Shown here: in pieces, positions 44,901 to 54,156 of the stretch | Layout of the letters: every line of letters starts with the position of its first letter | Numbering within the stretch: the stretch's first letter is position 1 | Source of the DNA: Craspedostauros australis | Lineage: Eukaryota; Bacillariophyta; Bacillariophyceae; Mastogloiales; Achnanthaceae | Direction of reading: 5' to 3' | Assembly: GCA_026770025.1 (NCBI GenBank) | Contig: JAMXDE010000018.1 | Coordinates: 868,001-932,000, forward strand | DNA: 64,000 nt | Made by a program: the position numbers and the translations under genes | The notes under the pieces: generated by a model | What the model saw: only the letters and a program-made list of their open reading frames with translations | Databases searched by the model: none | What the model was told of the DNA's origin: nothing

Positions 44901-47900
44901 GGTGGGACTGAGTCTCGCAAGTTGGCCTTCTCCATATTGTTCTGGCCTTCTCTTGGTGCATCAGTTGCAGCACTTGTTGGTTGAGCTGTTGGTGGTGCAG
45001 AGACTTCATCCGGCACTGGTGCAGTATCTGATGGTGATGGTGGGAGCTCCGGTCCAAGTTCCACAGGAAGCGGCTCTGATGGTCGATGATCCGCATTTGC
45101 TTGCTCTGCGAGTTGGCGATTCAGATCCTGGTCATGGCTGTCCTGCTCCTCTGTTTCCTGATCCTGCTGCTCGAGGCGTTCCAAATCTTCTTCATCAAAA
45201 GGGAACTTGTACTCGGTATCTCCAAACAGATTCCTCCATTGATCCGAGTTATAGTTGGGAAGGTTGGATGGATCCGAAGGCACTGTGGCAAACCAGTCGT
45301 CAAACACCACATGAAATTGAGGTGTGATGCTTCCAGTCTTGAGATTCAGAACCAGTGGGACGGTAGAGGAGTGCTTCTCGGAGAGGCCGACGTGCACAAA
45401 ACGATCGCTCCGGGCCTTCCATTTTGGAATCTTCTTCCCATCTCCAACTCTGTGATCCAGCACATAAGTGGGGCATCCCCAGACGTGTAGGTTGTGGAAA
45501 TGCTTCTGTGGGAAGCGAATTCGGGCAAGGATGTCGAAGGGAGAGAGGCCGTTCGCGAGGTTTGGCAGCCGATTGAAGATGAATGCGGAATGACGAATTG
45601 CCATGGGCCAGAGTGGCACGACGTCCAGTTCGGGCCAGTGCAGAGTGGCATGGAGCATCATGGTTCGAGCGCTTGACACCACGGTACGAATGCTTCGTTC
45701 GGCGATGCCGTTGTGGTGATGCGCTCCGCGTCCTGCATATCGATGGGATTGATGGAAGTGTCGAAGGTGGTCAGCATAGTCTGATGAGGTGAATGCCCTT
45801 CCATTGTCGCTTTGGTATTGTTGGACAACAATGCCGAGATCTCGACACATGCTCTCGAACTTCTCCTTTGCTCTGATCATGTCTTGAGAAGATGTAGACA
45901 GGACTGGCTCAGCGAAGATGAATCCTGAAGCATGGTCGACGAATACGATGCCGGCTCCGTACATTTCGTCATCGCTCCCTTTTCCATATCCCGAGAAGAG
46001 TCGTCCCTTTCCACCCCCTTCAAAATGATCCACAGAGACGAGTTGGCCAGGCCGAAGATTACCGAACTTGATGGCTCCCTCTCGATCACGTACTGGTCGG
46101 TGCAGATGGCCCGGGCTTGAGCGACAGACTTGTTTCCCAAACTGGCATGCTGCGCACTTTGGAAGTGTGGCGAGGCGGGAGGCGCTTGCTTGTAGCTTGC
46201 GTGCGGCTTCGGTGTGCGCCAGGGTTCCCGAACGAAAAAGGTGCTGGATCTTCCGCATGTCATTGTGGCCCAGGCGTTGGTGCCAACGCAGCAGCTCCTT
46301 CTGTGGTTCGGACAGGTTGCGGTTGGCGGAGGAAACAGTAGTGATGGTTGCATTGAGGGCATGTGGAATGTGCTCGGTCAATGACTTCATGTTGTATGCC
46401 TTGGAAGTTGGAAGCTTGTTCTTGGGATTGATCTTGATGTTGATCTCTCCCTCTCTTCCTTGGACCTTCCACCTGCCATTCACATACTGCAGCTCGCCTG
46501 GATACATTCTTTCGAACACAGAGGTGCTGATGATCTTGGCGTTGCTTCTTGGCACATAGTATGCCGGGAATTTGAGACGGCGAATGTTTCCTCTCGTGTC
46601 TTGGATGCCCCATTCCACGGTTCCCACCAAGTGGTCAGATCGTCCTCCAAACAGCCCTGTCAGTTTCTTGGCTTGGTTTCCAATTGGCCTTCTGGGTTCG
46701 GAGACGAAGTCGGACTTGTCATGTGAGATACAGACGGTGGATCCGCTGTCCCAAATGACATCACATATCATCTTGGCTGGAAGGACGTTGGCGAGCTCGT
46801 CTGAGCTGTGACGGACAGCCGAGAAACTCGTGATAGAGGATGGTCCATCGTGTGTGCACACAGAATTTGACGGAGGCGCGTCCTCAGGCTTGAAGTAGGT
46901 GCTGAGGATCTGGGCCAGTCTGCTGGTTTGTTTCTCGGTGAGTCGCTGTCGCTGAGCAGGAGCAGGAGCATCAAATACCATCATTCGCTGACGCTGATTG
47001 CGATGTTTCTTCTTGGATGGTCCTTGCACTTCATGTCGACGAATAGGAACGGCTCTGGTTCCGAACCTGGCACCATGGCTGATGGAATTGGCTCTTGGCC
47101 GTGGGTTGGAGAAAGCCGTGCTTCTGAATCTGTGCTTGTTCGGGTTGTTCTCAAGACCGATCACACGATGACTGCGTCGCCTCAACCCAGCTGCTCTTGC
47201 TCTGGGATGCATGTTGGTTGATGCATGCATTGCAGATACTGGAGGGTCGAAGCGAGAGCGGTGGTGGCGGAGACGAATCGGAGCACGACGATGAAAGTTG
47301 ATCCAATCCTTGGGTTGGGCTCGGTCACGACGGCGACCTTTCTTTTCCCAATAGGCTTCGCAGCGGCGTTGCCAACGAGGCTTGGGAACTGGACCATCAG
47401 GGTGGCGAGGCATGTCATGGTGCTTGCGTGCCAGGTATGTTGCAGTGACCATCCATGCTGCAATCGAGGCTGTCTCCCACCCATGCATGATTGCAAAGAT
47501 GAGGACCTGGATGAGCAGCGGAATGAAAAGAGGAAAGGCACCAATGAGGAGAGCCAATGGACCAAGGTAGGCCTGGATGATTTGGAACCACCCAGATGGA
47601 CTTTCTTCCGTCACCTTGTAGACGTGCCATTCGGTGGAATCGAATGTGACTGTGTTGGCAGCGGTCTCGCTCTTGTTCTTGTTCTTGTCCTTGAAGTCGC
47701 TTCTGTGCTCGCTGGTGCCATGGGAGGTGAGCCAACGCTTGCACTTGGCACACCACTTGAAAGTGGAGCTCCTGACAACCTTCTGGTGCGGTTCACCCTT
47801 GGAAGGGGGAACAGAACGCCAACTGGTGTTGGAAGAACCCTTCTTCGCGTTGTTGGAACCCTTCTTGCCCTTGCTGCTGTGGTTGGAGCCTGCACCTTTC

Positions 47901-49324
47901 TTCAGATTGGGGCAGTTGGCCTTGACATGACCAGGTTCTCCGCAGTTGTGGCAGATGATGGGCGTCTTTCCACCATTCTGCATCAGGGCCAGCGCCGTGC
48001 TTTCGTCGATCTCGATGCCTCCATTTTCTCCAGAGAGGAAATACCCAGCGTTGCTGTTCTTGCGATTGCGCAAGTAGGAGGCAGCATGCCATTGTCCAGC
48101 ATGGAGCTCTTGCTTGTACAGGTCGGTGGCAAGATTGCAGACATCACGCCAGTGAAGGCGATCCTTCAAGATGCGTCGGTCCTTCTCGGCCTTGGTGCAG
48201 CACCCGATTTGGATCAGCACTTCCTTGAGGTTGCCGAGTTTGCTGTGGAGACCAAAGCGGTAGCGCTCCCCGGATGTGCCAGAGCCGCCAGCAGAGAGAA
48301 ACTTGGTGAGGATGTCCGCAGTGAGGGCGTGGTCATATTGGCCAGCATCTTCGAGAACTTGGGCGTCCTTGCGGGTGTCATCAGCAAACTTCTTGATGTT
48401 CTCACCGGCATAGGTCTTGGGAGTGCGACGGCGGATGTTCTGCTTGATGCGATCATACTTGTCGAAAGTGGTGGTTCGCAAGTCCTCGATCAGCTCCATC
48501 CAAAGAATGACAAAATCCTCGCGTTGATCCGGATGGACCCGCGCCAAGATGTCGTCCTTCAGGCTTGGCTGGAGAGAGTTGAGGAGAAAGCGGCAGGCAG
48601 TGATGTTGTTGCGGCGGTCGTACTCATCAAAATGGCTTGCCATTTCGGTTGCTTCTTCCATGATGGTCTTTTGGTTGAAGCGGTATGGATGGGCAACGAC
48701 GCTGGTCGTGTCTTCGGGGTCGGATGGCTCCTTGAGGTAGGAGATGGTGTCGAGCCCTCTGGCTTTGAGTTCGGACATGAAGTCGCGCTGGAAGGCTTGG
48801 AGATCGCTCTGGCGGTGGAACTTGGGTTCAAGGCCCTTCTCCATGTCGGGTTGGCTCTTGACATCGGCTCCGCTTGCAGTGGAGCGCTTCTGGAGAACGT
48901 AGAGGTAGGTGTTGGGCTCGTCAACAAGCCCAGACCAGTCAGCTTTGGGCTTTCCCCCGGTGAAGGGGAACCAGTTCTTTCCCACCTTGACGATGTTGCC
49001 CATCACCGGCTTGGTTGGGCGATTGGCGAGTTCACGTTCCGTCTCGGCTGCGGTGCGGCCCAGTTCGAAGATTTCCTGGGAGGTGTTGACACCAGATACC
49101 TCGGTTTGAAGGAGACGCTCGTGGGCTTCCTCCCTCTCAGTCAGATTCGCGAGTCGTTCTTGAAGGACTTGGCTCGCTTCGTTCAGTTGTTGTTGCTGGG
49201 CCAGAAGGCGGGCCTGCATCTGGCTGAGTTGTTCCAAGGTTGCTGCTTGAGTGGCAGCTACCTCGGCTTGAGTTGTGGTGGCTCCACCTTGGGTGACGGT
49301 GGCCTCCGGTTGATCATCCGCCAT
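41954..49324 (-). CDS. Element C Gag-Pol polyprotein, intact (2456 aa)
   Basis: One continuous frame from the ATG at 49324. Order of domains: an N-terminal Gln-rich coiled coil; copia Gag; a CCHC zinc knuckle (CHNCGEPGHVKANC, about 458-471); a hydrophobic segment (about 575-635) with two predicted membrane helices, unusual for this family; an Arg/His-rich stretch; aspartic protease (VIWDSGSTVCIS, about 859); the HHCC zinc domain (HQRLGHNDM, CAACQFGKQVC); and integrase core D,D,E (SVDHFEGG, YQSDNGRAF, NGIAERSIRTV). An acidic linker of about 550 residues follows, then reverse transcriptase (LALYVDDAGIA, about 2124) and RNase H (CYVDADFAGL, TTEAEYAALSMA, VFEDNNACIS). No stop or frameshift. It should be cleaved by its own protease. 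Confidence 0.96.
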   Translation of the reverse strand: MADDQPEATVTQGGATTTQAEVAATQAATLEQLSQMQARLLAQQQQLNEASQVLQERLANLTEREEAHERLLQTEVSGVNTSQEIFELGRTAAETERELANRPTKPVMGNIVKVGKNWFPFTGGKPKADWSGLVDEPNTYLYVLQKRSTASGADVKSQPDMEKGLEPKFHRQSDLQAFQRDFMSELKARGLDTISYLKEPSDPEDTTSVVAHPYRFNQKTIMEEATEMASHFDEYDRRNNITACRFLLNSLQPSLKDDILARVHPDQREDFVILWMELIEDLRTTTFDKYDRIKQNIRRRTPKTYAGENIKKFADDTRKDAQVLEDAGQYDHALTADILTKFLSAGGSGTSGERYRFGLHSKLGNLKEVLIQIGCCTKAEKDRRILKDRLHWRDVCNLATDLYKQELHAGQWHAASYLRNRKNSNAGYFLSGENGGIEIDESTALALMQNGGKTPIICHNCGEPGHVKANCPNLKKGAGSNHSSKGKKGSNNAKKGSSNTSWRSVPPSKGEPHQKVVRSSTFKWCAKCKRWLTSHGTSEHRSDFKDKNKNKSETAANTVTFDSTEWHVYKVTEESPSGWFQIIQAYLGPLALLIGAFPLFIPLLIQVLIFAIMHGWETASIAAWMVTATYLARKHHDMPRHPDGPVPKPRWQRRCEAYWEKKGRRRDRAQPKDWINFHRRAPIRLRHHRSRFDPPVSAMHASTNMHPRARAAGLRRRSHRVIGLENNPNKHRFRSTAFSNPRPRANSISHGARFGTRAVPIRRHEVQGPSKKKHRNQRQRMMVFDAPAPAQRQRLTEKQTSRLAQILSTYFKPEDAPPSNSVCTHDGPSSITSFSAVRHSSDELANVLPAKMICDVIWDSGSTVCISHDKSDFVSEPRRPIGNQAKKLTGLFGGRSDHLVGTVEWGIQDTRGNIRRLKFPAYYVPRSNAKIISTSVFERMYPGELQYVNGRWKVQGREGEINIKINPKNKLPTSKAYNMKSLTEHIPHALNATITTVSSANRNLSEPQKELLRWHQRLGHNDMRKIQHLFRSGTLAHTEAARKLQASASRLATLPKCAACQFGKQVCRSSPGHLHRPVRDREGAIKFGNLRPGQLVSVDHFEGGGKGRLFSGYGKGSDDEMYGAGIVFVDHASGFIFAEPVLSTSSQDMIRAKEKFESMCRDLGIVVQQYQSDNGRAFTSSDYADHLRHFHQSHRYAGRGAHHHNGIAERSIRTVVSSARTMMLHATLHWPELDVVPLWPMAIRHSAFIFNRLPNLANGLSPFDILARIRFPQKHFHNLHVWGCPTYVLDHRVGDGKKIPKWKARSDRFVHVGLSEKHSSTVPLVLNLKTGSITPQFHVVFDDWFATVPSDPSNLPNYNSDQWRNLFGDTEYKFPFDEEDLERLEQQDQETEEQDSHDQDLNRQLAEQANADHRPSEPLPVELGPELPPSPSDTAPVPDEVSAPPTAQPTSAATDAPREGQNNMEKANLRDSVPPSRREAAHDDKGDDNDNIPLPSDDQDTMDHDRPSVETPDASSAKAQPETSPIASNPAPQQRERRRRNRQQQPVRRSARIEARRSNPRKRAPPQRLEYSQMGGMAQAFVCQPIHQTSPSIDAVTAAHLSSSILSAIELLKGANGSNSPITEPLHSIEEAAIHMTTSMSELEKLKQDSCGRINPHIAQVDSNARARLTAAEEAACDMIRTALSTLALYDSPDNHFRWQIADMSETIYAVHGRLLQQDWSDNDDIDEGGDRIMVHMAVQDDGRDPDRRDDQQEEEFALPQDLQNEIDQLANLLTALHIIEHYGLDAYSTNFDFDELRDWWTQVAAGHNIDPPEGLPRVSPNGEENSQSNASRSSDNPDSNMPDSAEQDTSDHDPDDVEQCLWIDSIPQLADPSMTACDTNGAEEYAFLTMNEDGESDPSGRSISGSEAVFLMSNGHLELSEGPSSFKASPTDPDTLSFDEAMKDEDREKWMEAAKKEVTDLVSKGTWVEVSKAEAVGKIAPGTWVFRRKRRPDGSIKKHKARFCVRGDLVDETESTLAPVVAWPSVRVFLITAILLGWVTVSIDFVSAFVQAAIHRDIYIHLPRGFRSTNGPNVCLKLRKSLYGLTVAPRLWHEHLLRALTAEGFKASEQDPCLFLRPGMMLALYVDDAGIAAPHEKDIDDFIQSMTRRGFELTKEGTFNEFLGIKLDKNRDGSIHMSQQGLIDKIIAATGMEACNPNWIPATKAALGSDPDGEAMKESWNYRSIIGMLLYLATNTRPDIAFAVSQAARFSHSPKQSHARALKTIVRYLARTKAQGTIIRPSGKLDLQCYVDADFAGLHHREPDDNPTSVKSRTGYIIILGGCPLIWRSKLQTEIALSTTEAEYAALSMAMRALIPLQQLIREVAARTGLKQELLTHLQCTVFEDNNACISLATKHHITNRTKHFLVKWHFFWYWVKEGFIKIQRVASAEQIADIFTKGSVREIFESLRKLLMGW

Positions 49325-49817
49325 CCTTCAAAAGCTGCGCTTGAAGAGGTTGCGGATTTTCTGATGAGCAGCTGAGCTGCTGGTTCGCAGATGTTCTGCT
49401 GGAGTATCGATCGATGGTCGCAACTGCGTTGCGAGTTGTGATTGCTGAGCTTCAGTCAGCAGGTGTCTGGGAGTGAGGCAACTGTGTTGCGGGCAGTCAG
49501 CTGCACTGCTGCGGGTAGATCAGTGGGTGCCTGTGGCAGGAGCAACTGTGTTGCAAGCAGTCAGCTGCGCTGCTGCGGGTAGATCAGCAGATGATCGGCT
49601 GATTATTGTCGGAGCAACTGCGTTGCTGGCGTTCGGACAGCTGGACTGTCAGTGGGCGGCTTGACTCTTGCTTCCTGCAGTGAAGCTCACAGGGTCCAAG
49701 CCACGGATGCGGGTCGCTGTGGCAGCGACTTAGTTGGATGAGGAAGTCTGAGACTTCGTGGGATCGGTTCTTGCGCTATTGATGAGGCTCTCTGTCGAAT
49801 CTTGACTTCAGCGTAAG
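49325..49817 (-). promoter_or_regulatory. 5' leader of element C with short tandem repeats
   Basis: Between the primer site and the Gag ATG. GCAACTG(T/C)GTTGC recurs at about 49416, 49478, 49542 and 49614, each within a related 62-72 bp unit containing GTCAGCTGC..CTGCGGGTAGATCAG. A packaging or dimerisation role is possible but unproven. Confidence 0.6.
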
Positions 49818-49832
49818 ACCAGGCTCATAACC
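49818..49832 (-). promoter_or_regulatory. Primer-binding site of element C, resembling the anticodon arm of a Met tRNA
   Basis: Directly next to the 5' LTR the plus strand reads ACCAGGCTCATAACC. It has the form of positions 27-40 of a tRNA: stem CCAGG, seven-base loop CTCATAA with anticodon CAT, then CC pairing with the two last stem bases. The element RNA would pair with an internal tRNA fragment, as known for Drosophila copia and yeast Ty5. No CCA-type 3' end match is visible. Confidence 0.7.
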
Positions 49833-50592
49833 AGCGAGAATAGAGGGCAAATGAAGTCCGGTTGTGTTCGGCTTTGCCTTCCAGTGTCGGACTTTGGCAG
49901 GTCAAAAGGGGAAGTGAAACTGCCAACGTCAGCGCGGTTAAACGTAGTGTGACCACGAACGTAGATGAGACGATTGAGAATGTGTTTTGAGTTGATTTGG
50001 TGGTTGTAAAGCTTGAGTTTTGTAAGATTGTTGTTTTTATGAGATTGTTTTGGTTGAAGGTTGGAGAGGAAAACGAGATGGGCTGGTCATCACACTGCTC
50101 TGCTGTTGGTTGTCGCTGTTCATGGTCTTGTACATTTGAAAAATTGCTCCACAATCCCCAGGCGATGAAACCACGATGCTTCATCGCTCTTGGCAGGTTT
50201 GAGAGCTGATTCTCCAATTGTTGGAGTGAAGGTGCGAGTGTTCCATGTCTTAGTCTTGTTCCAATTTTGCAGGATAGTCTTGCTTTTGATCCAAGACCGG
50301 CACATCCTGCATGGAAGATGTCAGTTTCATACATATGTAATCTTGGAACACATGGCAAAGAGGCAAGTGAGAAGCATCAACTGTGCATGCAGGATGAGCC
50401 ATGCACTTGTATTCTTGCAGACAGATGCCTTCACATATGTAGTCTCTTTTGGAGGTAGAGTGCCTGTCCATTTGTTGCTCAATCGTGTGTACTGGTGGTA
50501 GTACAGACAATTCGGTCACCGGTCAATGGGGGCATGAAGGGAAAATACCAATTTTCAGCAATGTTTCAGTGACATCATGGTATATTGCAACT
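49833..50592 (-). repeat. 5' LTR of element C
   Basis: Partner of 41127-41886; it would contain the element's promoter. Confidence 0.94.
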
Positions 50593-50597
50593 ATAAC
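50593..50597. repeat. Target-site duplication of element C (right copy, ATAAC)
   Basis: Repeats 41122-41126. Only 11 bases of element B lie between it and B's 5' LTR. Confidence 0.85.
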
Positions 50598-50608
50598 GTT
50601 TCGAAACG

Positions 50609-51262
50609 TGTTGAGAAATCCGGGTAACCCAGCCTTATTAGTTGTATCTGATTACCTATTCCTGTTGTTGCATTCTCAGAACTGTGAGCATAACATCTCC
50701 ATCTCTTTCAATTCCATTGCCATAGCATGCATAATCCATGGTAGTATCGTGAGATACTGCTGTATTCATCATGTCATGCAGCATGTACTTCATGTACATT
50801 TCATCATGCATCTCATCATGCACTTCATCGTGTATTTCGTTTCGCCCTGCATTCTTGCGGCAGGAGTCCACAGTCGTGCATCCATCTTGTCACAGGTTTC
50901 GTCTTGAAACCCGCGACACTTCTGAATCTTTCTGATGGTCCAAACCTGCGGCTTTTCTTGTCCGCAAGAGGGCGCATGCTTCGTTTCTCTTGATGGGGTG
51001 ATCACAGACCTGTTGGTCATCGATGTTTCTCCCATGACGTCGTCGTTTGATCTGTTGCGTTGTCATGGTTCTTCTTGTTAGAGGAGGACAGGCTTGTTGT
51101 CTTGTTACGACTGAGATCAGTCACGTTTGTCTTGAGTCACGGGTCGAGTCACGTATGTGATGAGTCTCGGGTTTGAGTCACGGATGTGAGTCACGGATGA
51201 TGTTATTGGGAGGTGCGGCAATCATGGGTATCTTGGTAAAAGCGTACCCTCGATTCCTGACA
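50609..51262 (-). repeat. 5' LTR of element B
   Basis: 654 bp, matching 34671-35324 with no difference seen. Confidence 0.95.
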
Positions 51263-51268
51263 GACGAT
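51263..51268. repeat. Target-site duplication of element B (right copy, GACGAT)
   Basis: Partner of 34665-34670. Confidence 0.9.
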
Positions 51269-53941
51269 GACATACATCGTGCAGATCAACCAGAAACAAG
51301 CAGGGGTTCCAGTTCGGTCCATGACGCCGTTGGTCATCCTCTTGATGTCCTGGATGCGTCTCTCGGCGGCGTTCTGGTGTTGATGCTCGGGTTCACTTTG
51401 GTGGTCGGCAATAGCATATTGCCGGAGGATGTCTTGCATCTTGAATCCGATCTCTACCTTCGCATTGTCTGACATCAACAGATCCGGAGCTCCATGGCGC
51501 CGGATGAACTCCTGAAAGGTGCTGGAGACCTGCTTCTCGGATGCCATCGGGAATCCAGCGGTGAAGCGAGAGTCCACAGCAACGTAGATCTGAATCATGG
51601 TGCACCCACCATGTCCTGGAACACCATCATCGTGTGCTGGTGTATCGGAAAAGAGCGTGTCCATCGCCACGGTCTCATGGAGACGGTTGACGTTGGCTGC
51701 CGGGAATCTGGTCTTGAAATGCTTACGCATCGCAAAGCGCTCGGAGGAACGGTACCATTGGGAGGTACAACGGAGTGTGTCTCTGATGCGTAGAGCGGGG
51801 ATCCAACCGAAACGTGGGCGGAGCGCCTCGTAGTCGATTGGTGTACGCTGGATGGAAAACGGTTTCACCGCTTCGTCTAGTTTCCGGGTTTTCTCGAAAA
51901 TCCGGGTTTCTTCGAAAATCCGGGTCTCAGAAATTGGAACATCGTCGTTAGGTGCGATAGTTTCCTCAGAAAACTCATCCTGGGAACTATCTGCCGCCCG
52001 GGTTTCTTGATCGAGTGCGGATGGGTCCCAAACCTCATCCGCCGTGAAGTCAACGTGAGGATAGGATTTCATCTCTTGGATCGTGGGTGGACGCATGTCC
52101 ATATACGACAGACCTTGTCGGATCGCAAGAGGAATGATGTGCCCATCTGGCACAATGATGGATTGACGACCACCTGGAAGGCTGCTTGGTCGCTCGTTCA
52201 CGTCCAACCCAAACGCTCCTAGTTGGTTGGAGGAATGGATTGTCTTACCTTTCCCATGAATGGCATACTGGTAGAACTTCGCGATGATGGGTCCTTCAGT
52301 TGACATGACGAGGCCAGCCACGGTGCCGATTTCGAGGTTGACAATCGTGGTATCACCAATCCCGTTGATATCCGCTGTGTGTCCGGTCCTGTCCAGGACC
52401 ACAACATCGTCTCCAGCGAGACCTCCGTTTGCTCCACTGTCAATCAGGGAACCAGACATGTTGGTGGTTGCCTTGTTGAAGCTGTAGCGAACGTCAGTGA
52501 TGTTCACAGCACGATAGACCTTTCCATCAACTGTGATCTCTTCACTCTTGCTTGTTTGGGTGTTCGCTAGCATACGCTTGATAGCGTCACCAGGGTCAGT
52601 GCTTGTCTTGGTACCGGTCTCCCCAGAAGAGGATCCTGATGGGGTCTTGTCAGTGCCAGCGGTCTTGTTGGCCTGACGCTGGGACTTGTTCTTGCTCTTG
52701 TTCTTGGAAGGGTCCCATTGACCACGCACCTCCATGTGCACTTTCTTCTGAGGCCAGGTCATCTTCTTCCATTCGTCATCCGGGATGCGGTGGGTTCCGG
52801 TCTTGTTCTTGTTGGCGTTGTCTCCGCCTTTCTCGCTGTCCTTGTTGGTGTTGTTGATCCTGCGCTTCGTCTTGTTTCGCGGGTTGCGCAGGTCGTTGCG
52901 TTGTGCAGAACGACGCACAATACCGAGGAACGCATCGAAGTCCAGAGAGAAGTCCATCTTGCCTGTGGTGAGGCTCATGTTGGTTTGGAGAGCGTCAGCG
53001 TCATCGAGAGCACGGCAGAGATCGTTGTCTGGAGCGATGGCTTCACGCAACCATTGCATCTTCCAGTCATCAGCGACTGGGCTGTCTTGGATCTCCTCCA
53101 GGTCGTTCACCTTCGACAACCAGCTATTGACAAATGTCTCACGGCTGCTGTTCCAGGTGTTGTTGAGCTTCAGGTTCCTGATCTCGGCTTGGATCATCTG
53201 GGCCTTGTTGGTTGCCGCTACGCCAGAGGCGTACTCCTCCTTCAACATCATGTAGAAGCCATGTCCATCCTCCTTGTCGGCGTACGGCAAGAGGCAGTTG
53301 CGGCTCTTCATGGTGCGAAGGGAGTTCGAGAGAACATAGTACAGGAACGTACGTTGCTCTTCGAACAGTGCAAGCTCTTCACTCGCTGGTAGGTACTCCG
53401 GATCGACGGCGTTCTTGATTCCATGAGCAGCTGCGGTGGCTCGGAGACGTCGATCGAACTGCAGGAACTGCTCGTCGTTCTTCAGGGTTGGGTAGTCACT
53501 CAGGTTGCGCTTGGTACCACGCTTGAATAGAGCGACATCATCCGAGGTCGGGGTAGACGAGAGGACCACGTCAGGTGTGGGTACCTCTTCTTCGGTTGTC
53601 TTTGGTTCTGCCTTCTTCTCCTTCTTCATGAAGGTCTGAAGGCGAGCTGCGTTCAGCTCAAGCCAGGTGCTGGCTTCCATGCCTTCTTGGTTCTCGTACC
53701 AGCGCTCCAATGCAAGGATCTTGCGCACATGCAATGCAGCAAGCTTGCAGTCATAGGGTTCGCTACCCTCCTTGGAGATGGTGATGTGGAGGCCATCCAG
53801 GTCCTCCTTCGTCAGCAGCGTGAGGTCGTCGATGTCCTCTATGCCAGATGAGGTGATGACTCGACGCTCATCGGAGTCTCCCTTGATCCCAACCGCCTTG
53901 AGGGCGTGGTTGAGGATGTCCAGTGGGTTCGTGGATGTCAT
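51263..53941 (-). CDS. Element A Gag-Pol polyprotein, N-terminal part: Gag, protease, integrase core
   Basis: 893 codons from the ATG at 53941 to the B insertion, exactly in frame with 34664-31944. The Gag region is about 480 residues and basic near its end (NKSKNKSQRQ), with no CCHC zinc knuckle visible. Aspartic protease: GSLIDSGANGGLAGD (about residue 500). A linker has a three-fold 18-nt repeat (51884-51936, ETRIFEETRIFEKTR). Integrase catalytic residues: VAMDTLF, LLMSDNAKVE, and NAAERRIQDIKR, spaced as a D,D,E core. No HHCC zinc-binding motif (no CxxC) precedes the core. The protein breaks off at CTMYVIV where B is inserted. Confidence 0.9.
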
Positions 53942-54156
53942 CTTGGAGATGATCAGGTTCGTTCTGTCTCTTCACAGCGGATGCGCTCGGGTGATGAGGG
54001 TTCAGTTGGTCGGCAACAGGCTGTTGCGGACTCGTTCAATGCAATTGCGGTTCAGGTGCTATCACGTCGTCACGTGATGCTCGTTCGGTCAGCTGGGATG
54101 CAGCTGTCTTGATATGGGGTTGTTCGTTCACTCAGTCAGCTAGGGACGTAGGGTAT

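Larger units (their letters stand above)
41127..50592 (-). mobile_element. Element C: complete, apparently intact copia-type retrotransposon (innermost)
   Basis: 9,466 bp, LTR to LTR, on the minus strand, flanked by ATAAC duplications inside element B next to B's 5' LTR. Both 760-bp LTRs (41127-41886, 49833-50592) appear identical. The LTR ends are AG..CT rather than TG..CA. A primer-binding site (49818-49832), a purine tract (41887-41895) and one uninterrupted 2456-codon frame are present, so it has everything needed for autonomous movement. It must be the most recent of the three nested insertions. Confidence 0.95.
34671..51262 (-). mobile_element. Element B: LTR retrotransposon with decayed pol, inserted in A and carrying C
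   Basis: Bounded by 654-bp LTRs (34671-35324 and 50609-51262) in which I find no difference, ends TG..CA, and a 6-bp duplication GACGAT. Without element C it is about 7.1 kb. The interior has frame-broken copia pol pieces on the minus strand (35407-36997) and about 4 kb of degenerate sequence. A purine tract (GGAAGGG) precedes the 3' LTR. Next to the 5' LTR is a 12-bp palindrome (CGTTTCGAAACG, 50597-50608) rather than a recognisable primer site. Fresh LTRs around dead coding sequence indicate a non-autonomous element moved by another copy's enzymes. Confidence 0.92.

Noticed and set aside
47225-49375. 716-codon open frame on the plus strand
   Set aside because: Exactly antisense to the Gag region of element C; Val/Leu/Gly-rich composition fits a codon-bias shadow and no domain is recognisable.
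49416-49670. CRISPR-like array of spaced repeats
   Set aside because: Only four imperfect short repeats inside a retrotransposon leader in a eukaryotic genome; no cas genes.
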